Shown here in pieces: positions 16,592 through 26,162 of a DNA stretch of 64,000 bases. The notes below the pieces were generated by a model. That model saw only the letters and a list, made by a program, of their open reading frames with translations. It was not told where the DNA came from and made no database searches. The stretch comes from an uncultured Christensenellaceae bacterium (GTDB lineage Bacteria > Bacillota > Clostridia > Christensenellales > Borkfalkiaceae): contig CAJUOY010000009.1 of assembly GCA_910588645.1 (NCBI GenBank), positions 9,974-73,973 on the forward strand. Reading direction: 5' to 3'. Position numbers and translations under genes: made by a program. Numbering within the stretch: the first letter of the stretch is position 1; the number at the start of each line of letters is the position of its first letter.

Positions 16592-19510
16592 ATGAGAAAA
16601 TTTTTCAAAGCTGTATCCACGCTTTTGGCGGTAATTACGGCTGCGGCATTCATAATTCCGTTTGCCGCCTGCACTCCCGATCCCGATACAAACGGCGAAG
16701 TGATCCGCGTTTATTCGGTAGGAGGCATACCCTTGACCGACGTTACCGTTACGGTGCTGAACGGCAATACGCAAGTCGGCAGCGGCAAGACGAACGATAA
16801 GGGCGAATATGCCTTTAAAGTGGACGGTGACAATTATACTGCCGTGCTCTCCGACCTGCCCGAAGGCTATACCGCAAAGAGCAGCTATAAACTCAATAAA
16901 AATAAGCAGAACGTTATTTACGTCGAATCGGGCATTATAACCGACAAGCCTATCCCAGCAGGTAAGCAGTACTCCGTAGGCGATATACTTTACGACTTCG
17001 AATTACAGAACGCTTACAACTACGAAAATGCAACGGATACCAGCCTTGCGGCTAAAAAAGTAAAACTTTCCGAACTGTTCGAAGGTAAGAAAGCAATTCT
17101 TTTAAACTTCTTTTTCGTAAGCTGCGGCCCTTGCAACAGTGAAATGCCCGCAATTTTGTCCGCCTATGAAAAATATAAGGACGATATTGTTATTATAGGA
17201 CTTGACAACCAGGGAGATTCCGACGCAGACGTAGCAAACTTTGTATTAAAGCATCAGGCAAATTATTATATGTCCGTCGACACTGCGGGAGTTATTGCAA
17301 GTTTCCCCAAAGTCAACGCTTTCCCCACTAACATAGTAATAGATCGTTACGGCGTTATCTGCGAAAGAGAGGCCAACGCCCACGTTGAAGAGAGCTACTG
17401 GTTAGATTTGTTCGAAAGATATTCCAGCGACGACTACTCTTCAAACATAAAGGACGATAACGATGGTTCTATACAAATTGACAAACCTGCGGACTTCGGG
17501 GTATTCTTCTCGGACGAAGGTATGAACGAGGCCGTAAACAAAACCAATTCCAACGTGACTTTCTCCGCGACGGATCCAAAAGTAGACGACACAGTATGGC
17601 CCTGGAAGGTTTCCGACGACAAACAGTCTCTCGTCGTAACTAACTCCGGCCACTACTCAACGCGCGCGATATTAAACGTAAGGGTAACTATCCCCGCAGG
17701 ATCGGTACTTGCGTTCGAATACAAGCTTGACGGAGCTTCCGGATACGACTATCTTTTTGTTGCGGTAGACTCAAAAGGCGGACTTGGAACACAGACTTTC
17801 GAAGATAGCGGCAAAAAGGATTGGACAACGGGTTACGCGTATATGCCGCTGGAAGCGGGTTCGCACGTTATTTCCTTTGCATACTATAAGACTTCAACCG
17901 ACAAACAGGTTACCGGACAGGCGGACGCGGCGTTTATAAGAAATCTTCACTTTGTAACTACCGAAGAATTCGTAGCTAATTCCGATCCTATGGATATCCC
18001 CTACTATGCGGCTCGCGGAAACACTATTGAAGGCGGCTATGCAATATACGAAGACGTCGTGCTGGAGGACGACGGTTTCTATCACGTAACCGGCAGACAG
18101 AGCAGTAAAGGCGATAACCCTATGCTCTACGTTGATTTGTTGAATGCAGTTCCCTTCTTTACCGACGCTACTCACACCGCATCCATTTATTCGGAATTCC
18201 TCGCCAAAAACGATTGCAAATTCCTTGGAACGGATTACAGAGATAAACTCGACTCTTACAGCAGTTGGGCGGTTAACTCCTCGGTATCTAATCTTGTTCC
18301 CGTCAACGAGGACGTAAGAAAGATGCTGGACGATATTTACGTTGACAGAATTACCCGTGAATTGGGTTATGAAGATTTCTGGGATCCCGATAACGGCTGG
18401 AAAGAATTCTGCGTATTCTTCGTACATTACGGAGACGGAGAAAGTCTTGGCAACAGTATCGAAGGTATAGCGCCTTTCACAGCTTACGAGGCACACGAAA
18501 CTACCGGTTTAACAGATACGAGTGGCAATCTCAACACTGCGATATACGACAGAATATTGATGCCCCGCGGATACTTGTTCAAATTCGTACCCGAAAAATC
18601 GGGCGTTTACGAGATAAAAGCTATAAACTCCCTTAACGAATCCGGAAAGCCCATATCTATGGGTAAGGACGGAGCGATTTACGACGGCAGAGATTTCAAA
18701 GGAAATTACTATCAAACCAATTTGAATATTAATGAAGTAAATAACTACGGCTCGGACGTGTACGTCAGAAACAAGCCCGAAGACTTTGACCACGATAACG
18801 TAAACTTCGATATGCATCACTATATGGAAGCTGGCGTCGATTACTTCATATGGGTTGCGTTCAGTACGGTTGAAAACCTGGGCAAATTAGAGTTTAGAAT
18901 CGATTATCTCGACGTTCAGCATTACGAATACCTTACTTCCGCGACTTCCGGCTACATTGTAGCAGGTCAGGACAACAAGTATTATCGTCCAATTTATACC
19001 AATATAGAATTAAACGACGAAGGTATTTATATCGACAGCACGCTCAAAAAGCCCATTTACTGCGACTTTACAGATGTTTCCAGAATGTTCAACAGATATC
19101 CTATATCCACCCTTCTCGGATTAACAGGCAATCAGAAGTTTGAAAAAGATCCCTTCGATTTGAGAGTTACCAAGAAAAACGAAAGCGGACAAATAATAGT
19201 CGACAAGGACGGAAAACCCGTACTCTTCGAGGAAGATATAGTAATTAACGGCGAAACGTTCCGCGCAAAGAACTATACCGAAGAAATGAAGCAGTATTAT
19301 CAGAAAGCTATTTTAAAAACGGGCGATCTGTACGGTTTACAGGAAGTAGACGAAACGTTGCGCGCAATACTGATAATGTTCTATCACGCAAATATAGGAT
19401 TGGACGATCCTCAGGAATGGCTTACTGCTTGTTGGTATTTTGACTTTACCGACGCAACAAAGCCTCAGCCCAATACGGTACTCTTCCCTTATGGAGTAAA
19501 TAAAAGATAA
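16592..19510 (+). CDS. Lipoprotein with TlpA-like thioredoxin domain
   Basis: A 972-residue secreted lipoprotein: signal peptide with lipobox FAAC (Cys27), so it should be anchored on the outer face of the membrane. Next comes a Cna-B/SpaA-like or carboxypeptidase-regulatory-like beta domain (about 36-112; GSGKTNDKGEYAFKVD), then a TlpA/redoxin domain (about 125-285) with the redox pair CGPC (178-181) and a cis-proline segment NAFPTNIVI (242-250). The remaining ~680 residues are beta-rich domains I do not recognise; the C-terminus has EWLTACWYF, echoed in the next lipoprotein. AAGGAG lies 6 nt before the ATG. It probably reduces or exchanges disulfides outside the membrane. Confidence 0.78.
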   Translation: MRKFFKAVSTLLAVITAAAFIIPFAACTPDPDTNGEVIRVYSVGGIPLTDVTVTVLNGNTQVGSGKTNDKGEYAFKVDGDNYTAVLSDLPEGYTAKSSYKLNKNKQNVIYVESGIITDKPIPAGKQYSVGDILYDFELQNAYNYENATDTSLAAKKVKLSELFEGKKAILLNFFFVSCGPCNSEMPAILSAYEKYKDDIVIIGLDNQGDSDADVANFVLKHQANYYMSVDTAGVIASFPKVNAFPTNIVIDRYGVICEREANAHVEESYWLDLFERYSSDDYSSNIKDDNDGSIQIDKPADFGVFFSDEGMNEAVNKTNSNVTFSATDPKVDDTVWPWKVSDDKQSLVVTNSGHYSTRAILNVRVTIPAGSVLAFEYKLDGASGYDYLFVAVDSKGGLGTQTFEDSGKKDWTTGYAYMPLEAGSHVISFAYYKTSTDKQVTGQADAAFIRNLHFVTTEEFVANSDPMDIPYYAARGNTIEGGYAIYEDVVLEDDGFYHVTGRQSSKGDNPMLYVDLLNAVPFFTDATHTASIYSEFLAKNDCKFLGTDYRDKLDSYSSWAVNSSVSNLVPVNEDVRKMLDDIYVDRITRELGYEDFWDPDNGWKEFCVFFVHYGDGESLGNSIEGIAPFTAYEAHETTGLTDTSGNLNTAIYDRILMPRGYLFKFVPEKSGVYEIKAINSLNESGKPISMGKDGAIYDGRDFKGNYYQTNLNINEVNNYGSDVYVRNKPEDFDHDNVNFDMHHYMEAGVDYFIWVAFSTVENLGKLEFRIDYLDVQHYEYLTSATSGYIVAGQDNKYYRPIYTNIELNDEGIYIDSTLKKPIYCDFTDVSRMFNRYPISTLLGLTGNQKFEKDPFDLRVTKKNESGQIIVDKDGKPVLFEEDIVINGETFRAKNYTEEMKQYYQKAILKTGDLYGLQEVDETLRAILIMFYHANIGLDDPQEWLTACWYFDFTDATKPQPNTVLFPYGVNKR

Positions 19511-19522
19511 CAGCTTTTAAAA

Positions 19523-19550
19523 GCCGTCCCGACGTAATAATCGGGACGGC
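19523..19550. repeat. Intergenic hairpin between lipoprotein genes
   Basis: GCCGTCCCGA and TCGGGACGGC form a 10-bp GC-rich stem with an 8-nt loop just after the first lipoprotein gene. On the plus strand it is followed by A's rather than T's, so it is not a typical forward terminator; it may protect the 3' end of the mRNA or terminate weakly. Confidence 0.6.
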
Positions 19551-19583
19551 AAAAAATAAATTTCAATTAAGGACATTAAAATT

Positions 19584-21566
19584 ATGTCAAAATTATTTAA
19601 AAGAATTTCGTTAATGATAGCGACCGTTTGCATAACATTGACAGCGGTTTTATCCGCGGCCTGCACTCCGGAACCTAAACCCAACGACGACGATCCCGCA
19701 ACCGAAGGATACAAAATCACCGTCCTTTATCCCGACGGCAGTCCCGTTAAAGCCATTGATTCCGGCAATGCAAGGCGTCCGGTAAGAGTTATGCTTATGA
19801 ACGACGACGAAACTCCAGTATTCAGTCTGGATCTAAACGGTCCCGACGCGGCAAAAATTCCCGCATTGGAACTTGACGAAAACGGCACAGGTTTCGTAGA
19901 TTACAAGGTTCCCGGAGAATACAACGTATTTATTTACAATTTGCCCGCAGGTTACGGATTCGATCCCATAAAGACCACGGCGGATAAATCAAAGTTGACC
20001 GTCAACCTCTACTACCTTTCCACCTCCTATGATGTTAACGTAACCGCACCCGACGGTAATCCCGCCGACGGATACGACGTAAAACTTATTCAAGACGGCA
20101 AGGAAGTTGCAAAGGGTAAAACCGACGCGCAAGGAAAATATAAGTTCGAGAATATCGACTCGGGCGAATACGATGTTTCGGTTTCCTGTGAAGGCAAAAA
20201 TTATCACCACAAGCCCGTAACCACCTCTATGAAGGGCGAACCCGTAAACGTTAAGATGTTCGAACCCCAGAACGTGTACCTCGACGAAGAACACAAAATG
20301 TCGGAGGAAGTTTTAAACGAATGGGTGAACGCCCTCAACAGCTCTGCCTTGACGCGTATAGATCCAAACGCAGACAACTATATTTATCCATTTGACGTGT
20401 ACGGCAGCGAAGAAACTTTCTTTATCCTTCACGCGGCAAAATCTGGTTCTTATACGATCAATATGCGCAGGGATGAAAACAGCAAAACAGGTAACTATTT
20501 AGTTAAATTTTACGTTCAGGACAGTTACGGTAATGAAAACACATCTATGCGACTGGACGGTAGCGTAGATATGGGCAACAGGACACAACATCTTTCAATG
20601 AGTTCGGGAGAAAAATGGATAATTTCCGTTTCCTCCATAGATCATAGGGAACATTACAGCGTAAATATGGCTATTTCCTATAACAAGGAACCCGCCACTA
20701 CTGCGGCAGTAACCGAGGGATCGTACACTCTTACTTATACGGATATTGACGAAGCGATATTTACTTTCAGTCCCACCGTTCGCGGAGAATACACGCTCTC
20801 ACTCGAGTCTACGGAAAACTCTCCCAGATACCTTGTTTACTCCTACGCAACAGGGAAACCTATCGACGATTTCGATCCCGATAAGTCGTACTACGAAAAC
20901 GCAAAGGAATTCCCTTATGTTGAAATAATTCCCGAATCCTTTGTAGGCAATACTTTTATCTATCACGTATTCATAGATAAAACGACAACCACTACCGTGC
21001 GCTTAAAAGTCGAAAAGACGGGCGATGCAAACGACGACACTAAACCCGTTGAAGTTCCTAAAGCACAGGTTACCGCAAAACTCGTTCAGCAGGAAAAACA
21101 ATCCGGCACCTGGAAGTGGCTTCCCACAGACGGTTCCGTTATACCTTTCGAACGCGACGGCGAATACTTTGTAAACGTCGACGGAAAGGAATACAAAGCG
21201 TTTACGGCTATAACAAAGAATTTCTATGACCTCACCTACTCGTTTGCAACGATAGAGTATATGGGTGAAGGCAATCACACTCCCGGCGAGGACGACAATA
21301 ACGATGACGAAAGCGGACTTCAACCCGATAAGCAAAATTCATATCTGACCGTAGGCAGCGGAGCAAACGCTATAAACTACGACGACTTTGTAAAGGCATA
21401 TTCCGAAAAGTGTCACCCCGACGACGGCGTATACGCTCTTAACTCCGAATTAAAAGCCTTTACGGAAAGATATATGAATCAACGCTGGACAAATCACTTT
21501 GTCGAAGTCGACGTGAAAAATCCCCCCGCCCAGCCTTGGCTGATAGCTTGCGGATACTTTGCATAA
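19584..21566 (+). CDS. Secreted lipoprotein with repeated beta domains
   Basis: A 660-residue lipoprotein with a signal peptide and lipobox SAAC (Cys27) followed by an acidic Pro-rich linker. An N-terminal beta domain begins YKITVLYPDGSPV, and a clear Cna-B/carboxypeptidase-regulatory-like domain covers about 150-205 (KGKTDAQGKYKFENIDSGEY). The rest is beta-rich and unassigned. The C-terminal ~75 residues end PWLIACGYFA, resembling the end of the upstream lipoprotein. Function is unknown; a surface-anchored binding protein is likely. The ribosome site is weak (AAGGA, 10 nt upstream). Confidence 0.72.
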   Translation: MSKLFKRISLMIATVCITLTAVLSAACTPEPKPNDDDPATEGYKITVLYPDGSPVKAIDSGNARRPVRVMLMNDDETPVFSLDLNGPDAAKIPALELDENGTGFVDYKVPGEYNVFIYNLPAGYGFDPIKTTADKSKLTVNLYYLSTSYDVNVTAPDGNPADGYDVKLIQDGKEVAKGKTDAQGKYKFENIDSGEYDVSVSCEGKNYHHKPVTTSMKGEPVNVKMFEPQNVYLDEEHKMSEEVLNEWVNALNSSALTRIDPNADNYIYPFDVYGSEETFFILHAAKSGSYTINMRRDENSKTGNYLVKFYVQDSYGNENTSMRLDGSVDMGNRTQHLSMSSGEKWIISVSSIDHREHYSVNMAISYNKEPATTAAVTEGSYTLTYTDIDEAIFTFSPTVRGEYTLSLESTENSPRYLVYSYATGKPIDDFDPDKSYYENAKEFPYVEIIPESFVGNTFIYHVFIDKTTTTTVRLKVEKTGDANDDTKPVEVPKAQVTAKLVQQEKQSGTWKWLPTDGSVIPFERDGEYFVNVDGKEYKAFTAITKNFYDLTYSFATIEYMGEGNHTPGEDDNNDDESGLQPDKQNSYLTVGSGANAINYDDFVKAYSEKCHPDDGVYALNSELKAFTERYMNQRWTNHFVEVDVKNPPAQPWLIACGYFA

Positions 21567-21581
21567 AAGATATCAATTCAT

Positions 21582-21610
21582 TTGCAAATACTTTAAATTA
21601 ATGCTACAAT
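21582..21610 (+). promoter_or_regulatory. Promoter of the small lipoprotein gene
   Basis: TTGCAA (21582-21587), a 17-nt spacer, TACAAT (21605-21610), 30 nt before the start codon. Confidence 0.65.
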
Positions 21611-21640
21611 AAAAATAATTAAATTTGCTTGGAGGCAATT

Positions 21641-22027
21641 ATGAAAAAATATTTAAAGACGCTTATCCTTGCCTGCGTAGCCGTATGCCTTATAGCTTGC
21701 ACGGCGCTGTTCGCAACGGCCTGCACCGATACGTCTAAGTATGAGGTTACTATAGTCCACGAAGACGGAACGGCTTTCGAGGGTGTAAAAATAAACTTCT
21801 GTAAAGGCACGGAGATATGCCTTCCTCAGGAAGCAACCGGTTCCGACGGAAAAGTAGTCGTAGACCTTACCCAATTCAACGGCGGCGACGAATTCCACGT
21901 ACAGATATTACAACCCAAAGGATACGAATTTGTGACCGAAGGATTGGAACACGATGAAACGGGCATAATCGTAAACCTTAAAGACGGATATTCCATTACG
22001 CTTACTCTTAGAGCGATAACAGAATAA
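21641..22027 (+). CDS. Small single-domain lipoprotein
   Basis: A 128-residue lipoprotein with lipobox ATAC (Cys28), then one beta domain of the same style as its neighbours (YEVTIVHEDGTAFEGVKINFC and GSDGKVVVDLTQFNGG). Two cysteines (in NFCKGTEIC) could form a disulfide. The ATG at 21641 has GGAGG 5 nt upstream; an in-frame TTG at 21629 overlaps that site and is rejected. It appears to be a minimal version of the domain found in the flanking lipoproteins. Function unknown. Confidence 0.75.
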   Translation: MKKYLKTLILACVAVCLIACTALFATACTDTSKYEVTIVHEDGTAFEGVKINFCKGTEICLPQEATGSDGKVVVDLTQFNGGDEFHVQILQPKGYEFVTEGLEHDETGIIVNLKDGYSITLTLRAITE

Positions 22028-22033
22028 AAAATC

Positions 22034-22059
22034 AAACCCGCATTTACAGATGCGGGTTT
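22034..22059 (+). terminator. Intrinsic terminator
   Basis: AAACCCGCAT and ATGCGGGTTT around a 6-nt loop, followed by AATTAAAACTT, just after the small lipoprotein gene. The T-run is weak. Confidence 0.6.
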
Positions 22060-22083
22060 AATTAAAACTTAACGGAGAAAAAT

Positions 22084-23457
22084 ATGAATAAATTATTTAA
22101 AGCGGCCGTTGCGGCAATTCTGTCGGTATGCGCAATATGCGGTGTGGTATTTGCGGCGGCGTGTACCGATCCCACTCCCCCTGAACCCAATAAAAATTAT
22201 TATTACGTTTCAATTCTCTATCCCGACGGAAAGGGCGTCAAGGGCGTGGAAGTAACTCTCACTCCCGAGGACGGATCCGAGGGCGACGATCCATATCTTA
22301 CTTCCTCAACGGACGATAACGGCAAAGCTACGTTCGATATAACGCAATACAGCGACGCTACCCGATTCTTTATAGAGATAAGCAGAGACAACATACCCGA
22401 TAGTTATTCTTTCCTAAACACTTATTCGGTTAAGATTGCCGACGGAAACAGCCTTAACGTAAAACTGACGCGTCCCACTTACGAATCGGTTAAAGTTAAA
22501 CTTAACGGTAAAGACGACAGACAACAGTATCAGCCCAAGGCCGAATTTGAAGCGGGATACTATGAACTCCGTTGCATAACCAACGCTTTCACCGTAACGG
22601 ACGGCGACGATGAATTCCCAGCAACATTCGATCTTAACGAAGGCTACAACGTAGTTATCGTCTATTACACGCCCGGTACGATTTACGATATAGGAACTGC
22701 GGAAGGGCTTGAATTCGAGTTTATCTTTAACCCGATAAATACGACGGGCGCAAGTGAAAACGACGCCCATGTAATATCGAACGAGCTGGCGGCGGCAATA
22801 CCTCTTAAAGCCGGTCAAACTGTTTATTTCCGTAATCCCGCGGAAAGCAGCGTGCCCGACGACAGAGGCGGTTCTCCCGTTATTGTAGACGGCGAAAACT
22901 TCAAATGCGTAACCGACGGAAAAGAACACGACCAATCCTTCCCTCTTGCAGGCGGCAAGATTGCGGCAATCACAACAAAAGACGGCAAGGACGGCACTGC
23001 AGTAGTTATTTTCAATTCTCCCTCTTATAAAATAGACGCGGAAATTGGAAATGAAGAGACGCTTGAAATAGAACTGCTTGAAAGAACTATAAAGGGAAAT
23101 TCGGAGACGAAAACTTCTTTATTATGGCTTACAGACGTAGCAAAGTTTACGTTCACTGCCGAAAGAGCCGGATACTACACAATAACGCTTGTAAGCGATT
23201 TTGAAAGCGATAAGATTTCTATAAGTAATATTGTAAGTGAAAGTTCTATAGTACCTAAAAAGATCACTGACGCCGATCAGTCGTCAAACCCCTATCAGGC
23301 AACTTACTTTGTAAGTGAAACTAATATAAGTGACGGACGCAGTAAAGTATTTATTTGCGATTTCGAATCCGACGGAGATTACTCCTCCAAAAAAGAAGGC
23401 GATAAAATCATCTACAAAATTCTGATAGAATATTCGGAAACAGCACCTACGGTATAA
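22084..23457 (+). CDS. Secreted lipoprotein with beta domain
   Basis: A 457-residue lipoprotein with lipobox AAAC (Cys27) and a TDPTPPEPNK linker. The first domain (YYVSILYPDGKGVKGVEVTL, then DDNGKATFDITQYS) matches the Cna-B-like domain of the other three lipoproteins in the block. Two or more further beta domains follow without recognisable catalytic motifs. An AACGGAG ribosome site is 8 nt or so upstream of the ATG. The gene ends at a terminator shared with the convergent Fe-S protein gene. Confidence 0.72.
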   Translation: MNKLFKAAVAAILSVCAICGVVFAAACTDPTPPEPNKNYYYVSILYPDGKGVKGVEVTLTPEDGSEGDDPYLTSSTDDNGKATFDITQYSDATRFFIEISRDNIPDSYSFLNTYSVKIADGNSLNVKLTRPTYESVKVKLNGKDDRQQYQPKAEFEAGYYELRCITNAFTVTDGDDEFPATFDLNEGYNVVIVYYTPGTIYDIGTAEGLEFEFIFNPINTTGASENDAHVISNELAAAIPLKAGQTVYFRNPAESSVPDDRGGSPVIVDGENFKCVTDGKEHDQSFPLAGGKIAAITTKDGKDGTAVVIFNSPSYKIDAEIGNEETLEIELLERTIKGNSETKTSLLWLTDVAKFTFTAERAGYYTITLVSDFESDKISISNIVSESSIVPKKITDADQSSNPYQATYFVSETNISDGRSKVFICDFESDGDYSSKKEGDKIIYKILIEYSETAPTV

Positions 23458-23469
23458 AAACAAAAAATT

Positions 23470-23496
23470 AAAGCCTCACAAAATTCGTGAGGCTTT
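23470..23496. terminator. Bidirectional intrinsic terminator
   Basis: AAAGCCTCAC and GTGAGGCTTT form a 10-bp stem around AAAATTC, followed by TTAATTT on the plus strand and TAATTTTTTG on the minus strand. It separates the lipoprotein block from the convergent Fe-S gene. Confidence 0.85.
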
Positions 23497-23507
23497 TTAA
23501 TTTGCCG

Positions 23508-25202
23508 TTAAGCGTTATCCTGTGCGCCTATGAGGGGCAACACAGCGTTTTCCAAATCTTTATAGGATATTGAATTTTGGCGAGTAAAACTGATTTTACC
23601 CTCTCTGTCGACTATTACCGTCATAGGCCATGCACCCTTGCCGCCGAGGAAAGTATAGAGGTCGGATACCTCCGTCTTGGTCTCTACCTTTCCGTCAGCG
23701 CCCGTAACGGTGTACTCGAGTTTCAGATCGGTACTGTCCTGAACGAACTTGACGGAATAATCGCCCCAATTCATTTTCTCTATGAAGGGCTGAACATCTT
23801 CGGTTATCAGATCTCCGTGAACAGCAAGCACAACGACGTCTTCCGAATAGTTTTCCTGTAACTCATTGAAGTGAGGAAGTTCTGCAACGCAGCCTGTGCA
23901 CCAGGTCGCCCAGAAGTTGATTACGACTACTTTACCCTCGCTCTCGGAGAAACTGTACGTTTCCGTACCATTATAGCCCTGCATAGTGAACTGCGGGCAA
24001 GTTGCATCTTTAGGCAATTTTATTTCCTTATCGGGAGGAAGAATAAAATTGTAATATATCAATACAAAGGCAAGGAACAGACTTGCAACAGTCCAGGCGG
24101 CAATTTCAAGCCACTTATTTCTCCTCTTTATTCTGTCTAAGGGAGAGTTTGCAATCTTTATCGCTTTCGCTTGCGAAGCTGATTCTACAACCTCTGCGGG
24201 ACGTTCCTCAACTACGTTTGCAACGGGGCTTACGGGCGTTTCTACAACAGCCGCGTTTGCCTCGGAAATTTTGAGAAGATCCACCTTTGCAGGCGCGGTC
24301 TCTTCTGCTCCGTCGGCAACGGCCGCAACTGCATTGGGATGTAAAAATATTTTGGAGCCCTTCCAGCTTATCGCCTTTGTGGGACACACGGAAATACATT
24401 CGCCGCATTCTATACATTCGTGATCGCCTACGCGGCTTATATCCATTTTGCAGTGCGTCAGGCAAAGACCGCAGTCAGTACACTTACTTTGATCGAGCTT
24501 TACGCCCATAAGCGCTATTCTGTTAAACAATCCGTATAACGCGCCGAGGGGACATAGAAACCTGCAAAACGCCCTGTAACAGAACACGCAGAGAACTACT
24601 ATTGCCACAAGTAAGCCGAATTTCCAAGTAAACAGAGAGGCGAGAGAATCGAAGAAATCGCCGTTTTCGGGATGGAGCAGAAGTCCTATTCCTCCGCCGA
24701 ACGTACCTGCGGGGCAGATATATTTACAGAAAGTAGGCGAATGAAGCATTATGGGCAAGATGACCACTAGCCCGACAAGCAAAACGTATTTTATGTACGA
24801 CAGTACTCTCGTCACCCTGTTCTTTTTGAGCTTTGGCGTCTTTATCTTATACAGTAACTCCTGACCGAGTCCCACGGGGCACAAAAAGCCGCATATCGTT
24901 CTTGCAAGGGTAATTCCGAAAAGAGCTATAATGCCCAGCATATAGAACGGAACAGTCTTGTCCGACGATGACAGCGCATTTTGAAGAGCGCCTAACGGGC
25001 AGGCGCTTACCGCGCCGGGACAGGAATAACAGTTAAGTCCGGGAGCGCATAAATTCTTTGTGCCGCCCGTAAAAATTCTGCCCTGGACAAAACCCTTTAT
25101 ATTCGCATTGTACAATAGAGCCGCATAGACCTGTATCAGTCTCCTTTTACTCGGTCTATGCGCAATAAACCAATCTTTAACTTTTTTAAAAAACTTTTTC
25201 AT
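23508..25202 (-). CDS. NapH-like membrane Fe-S protein fused to TlpA thioredoxin domain
   Basis: A 564-residue polytopic protein. The N-terminal part has NapH/NosR/YccM-type helices with conserved cysteine loops (CYSCPGAVSACPLGA, CGFLCPVGLGQE, CKYICPAGT, CRFLCPLGALYG), then two ferredoxin clusters (CTDCGLCLTHC and CIECGECISVCP) that should be cytosolic. A linker of about 70 residues leads to a further transmembrane helix (about 365-390) and a C-terminal TlpA/redoxin domain with WATWCTGC, placed outside. The arrangement suggests electron flow from the cytosol through Fe-S clusters to an external thiol (inference). The ATG at 25202 is preferred over a TTG at 25211; it follows the upstream stop by 1 nt. 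Confidence 0.85.
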   Translation of the reverse strand: MKKFFKKVKDWFIAHRPSKRRLIQVYAALLYNANIKGFVQGRIFTGGTKNLCAPGLNCYSCPGAVSACPLGALQNALSSSDKTVPFYMLGIIALFGITLARTICGFLCPVGLGQELLYKIKTPKLKKNRVTRVLSYIKYVLLVGLVVILPIMLHSPTFCKYICPAGTFGGGIGLLLHPENGDFFDSLASLFTWKFGLLVAIVVLCVFCYRAFCRFLCPLGALYGLFNRIALMGVKLDQSKCTDCGLCLTHCKMDISRVGDHECIECGECISVCPTKAISWKGSKIFLHPNAVAAVADGAEETAPAKVDLLKISEANAAVVETPVSPVANVVEERPAEVVESASQAKAIKIANSPLDRIKRRNKWLEIAAWTVASLFLAFVLIYYNFILPPDKEIKLPKDATCPQFTMQGYNGTETYSFSESEGKVVVINFWATWCTGCVAELPHFNELQENYSEDVVVLAVHGDLITEDVQPFIEKMNWGDYSVKFVQDSTDLKLEYTVTGADGKVETKTEVSDLYTFLGGKGAWPMTVIVDREGKISFTRQNSISYKDLENAVLPLIGAQDNA

Positions 25203-25203
25203 A

Positions 25204-26028
25204 TCAACCAAGCCCTATGCACTCCATACATATATTGATAGCTTTATACAGTACGTCGCGCATTCCTCCGTTGAATATTCCCAATATGATAAACGTTACG
25301 GCAATAACACCGAAAGCACCCCTTACACTCCACAGGAAATATCCCGAGGAGCAAACCGATTTTATTTTAACCAAAATCGCGTTTACAGGTTTTACATCCG
25401 CCGCCTTTACGGGATTGCCCTTATTGCTTGTAATAAGACTTTTCAGAATAGTGATTTCTTTGAGCATACTGTATTTTTCATACAGTGTCAATGCTATACA
25501 GGCGCCGAACGCCGCAAATATCCACGGTCCGACGTTTGCAAACATATCGAGCATTGCCTCGTTTACGACTACTCCTGTGGGAAAATTAGCCGAATTGAGC
25601 ATATAGACGGCAGAAGCTATCCCCGCAGCAAAACATATTGCCGCGCTTACGCAGTAAACGATTATGCGCGAACGCTTTTCAACGTAAATTTTGCGCATAT
25701 CCCTCTCGTATTCCTCGCCGCTGCCTTCGGGCGTACGCAGAGAAAGTCTTTTAAGCGTTACGCTTTCCTTGATCTTATTTACGGGTTTCTCATTGTAAGG
25801 GTATACTTCTGATAAAACAAAACCGGCGATAATAGCCGCAATCCACAAATAAAAGACTATGGAAACGGGAAAGAGCCTTTCCGCCACTATTTCACTGGAG
25901 TACGCGCCCTGTTGCCAGTTGCCGTCCGCAAAAATACTGAGCGCGACCGCTATGAAAGCTATGCCGAGCGCACAGGTAAATACGCTTAAAAATATACCGT
26001 AACCGACGCGTATCTTTTTTGCTTTCAT
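25204..26028 (-). CDS. Polytopic membrane protein, unknown
   Basis: A 274-residue protein with about five transmembrane helices (near 10-32, 53-72, 123-145, 165-185 and 235-255) and a basic cytosolic loop after helix 2 (KESVTLKRLSLRTPEGSG). I do not recognise the family. It ends immediately before the Fe-S/TlpA gene and shares its promoter, so it is probably a partner of that protein. AGGAGG is 8 nt before the ATG, a strong ribosome site. Confidence 0.72.
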   Translation of the reverse strand: MKAKKIRVGYGIFLSVFTCALGIAFIAVALSIFADGNWQQGAYSSEIVAERLFPVSIVFYLWIAAIIAGFVLSEVYPYNEKPVNKIKESVTLKRLSLRTPEGSGEEYERDMRKIYVEKRSRIIVYCVSAAICFAAGIASAVYMLNSANFPTGVVVNEAMLDMFANVGPWIFAAFGACIALTLYEKYSMLKEITILKSLITSNKGNPVKAADVKPVNAILVKIKSVCSSGYFLWSVRGAFGVIAVTFIILGIFNGGMRDVLYKAINICMECIGLG

Positions 26029-26071
26029 TACGCCAACCTCCTTATTTTAAACATTATTTTCTTATAATTAT

Positions 26072-26100
26072 ATTATAAATGTATTTATATTCATAGTCAA
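26072..26100 (-). promoter_or_regulatory. Promoter of the Fe-S/TlpA operon
   Basis: On the minus strand: TTGACT (26100-26095), a 17-nt spacer, TATAAT (26077-26072). Confidence 0.72.
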
Positions 26101-26162
26101 GTAAAAACGGCTTTGACCGTTGGCAAATTAAGGCAAAGCCCGCAAACACCGTAAGAGAAAAA

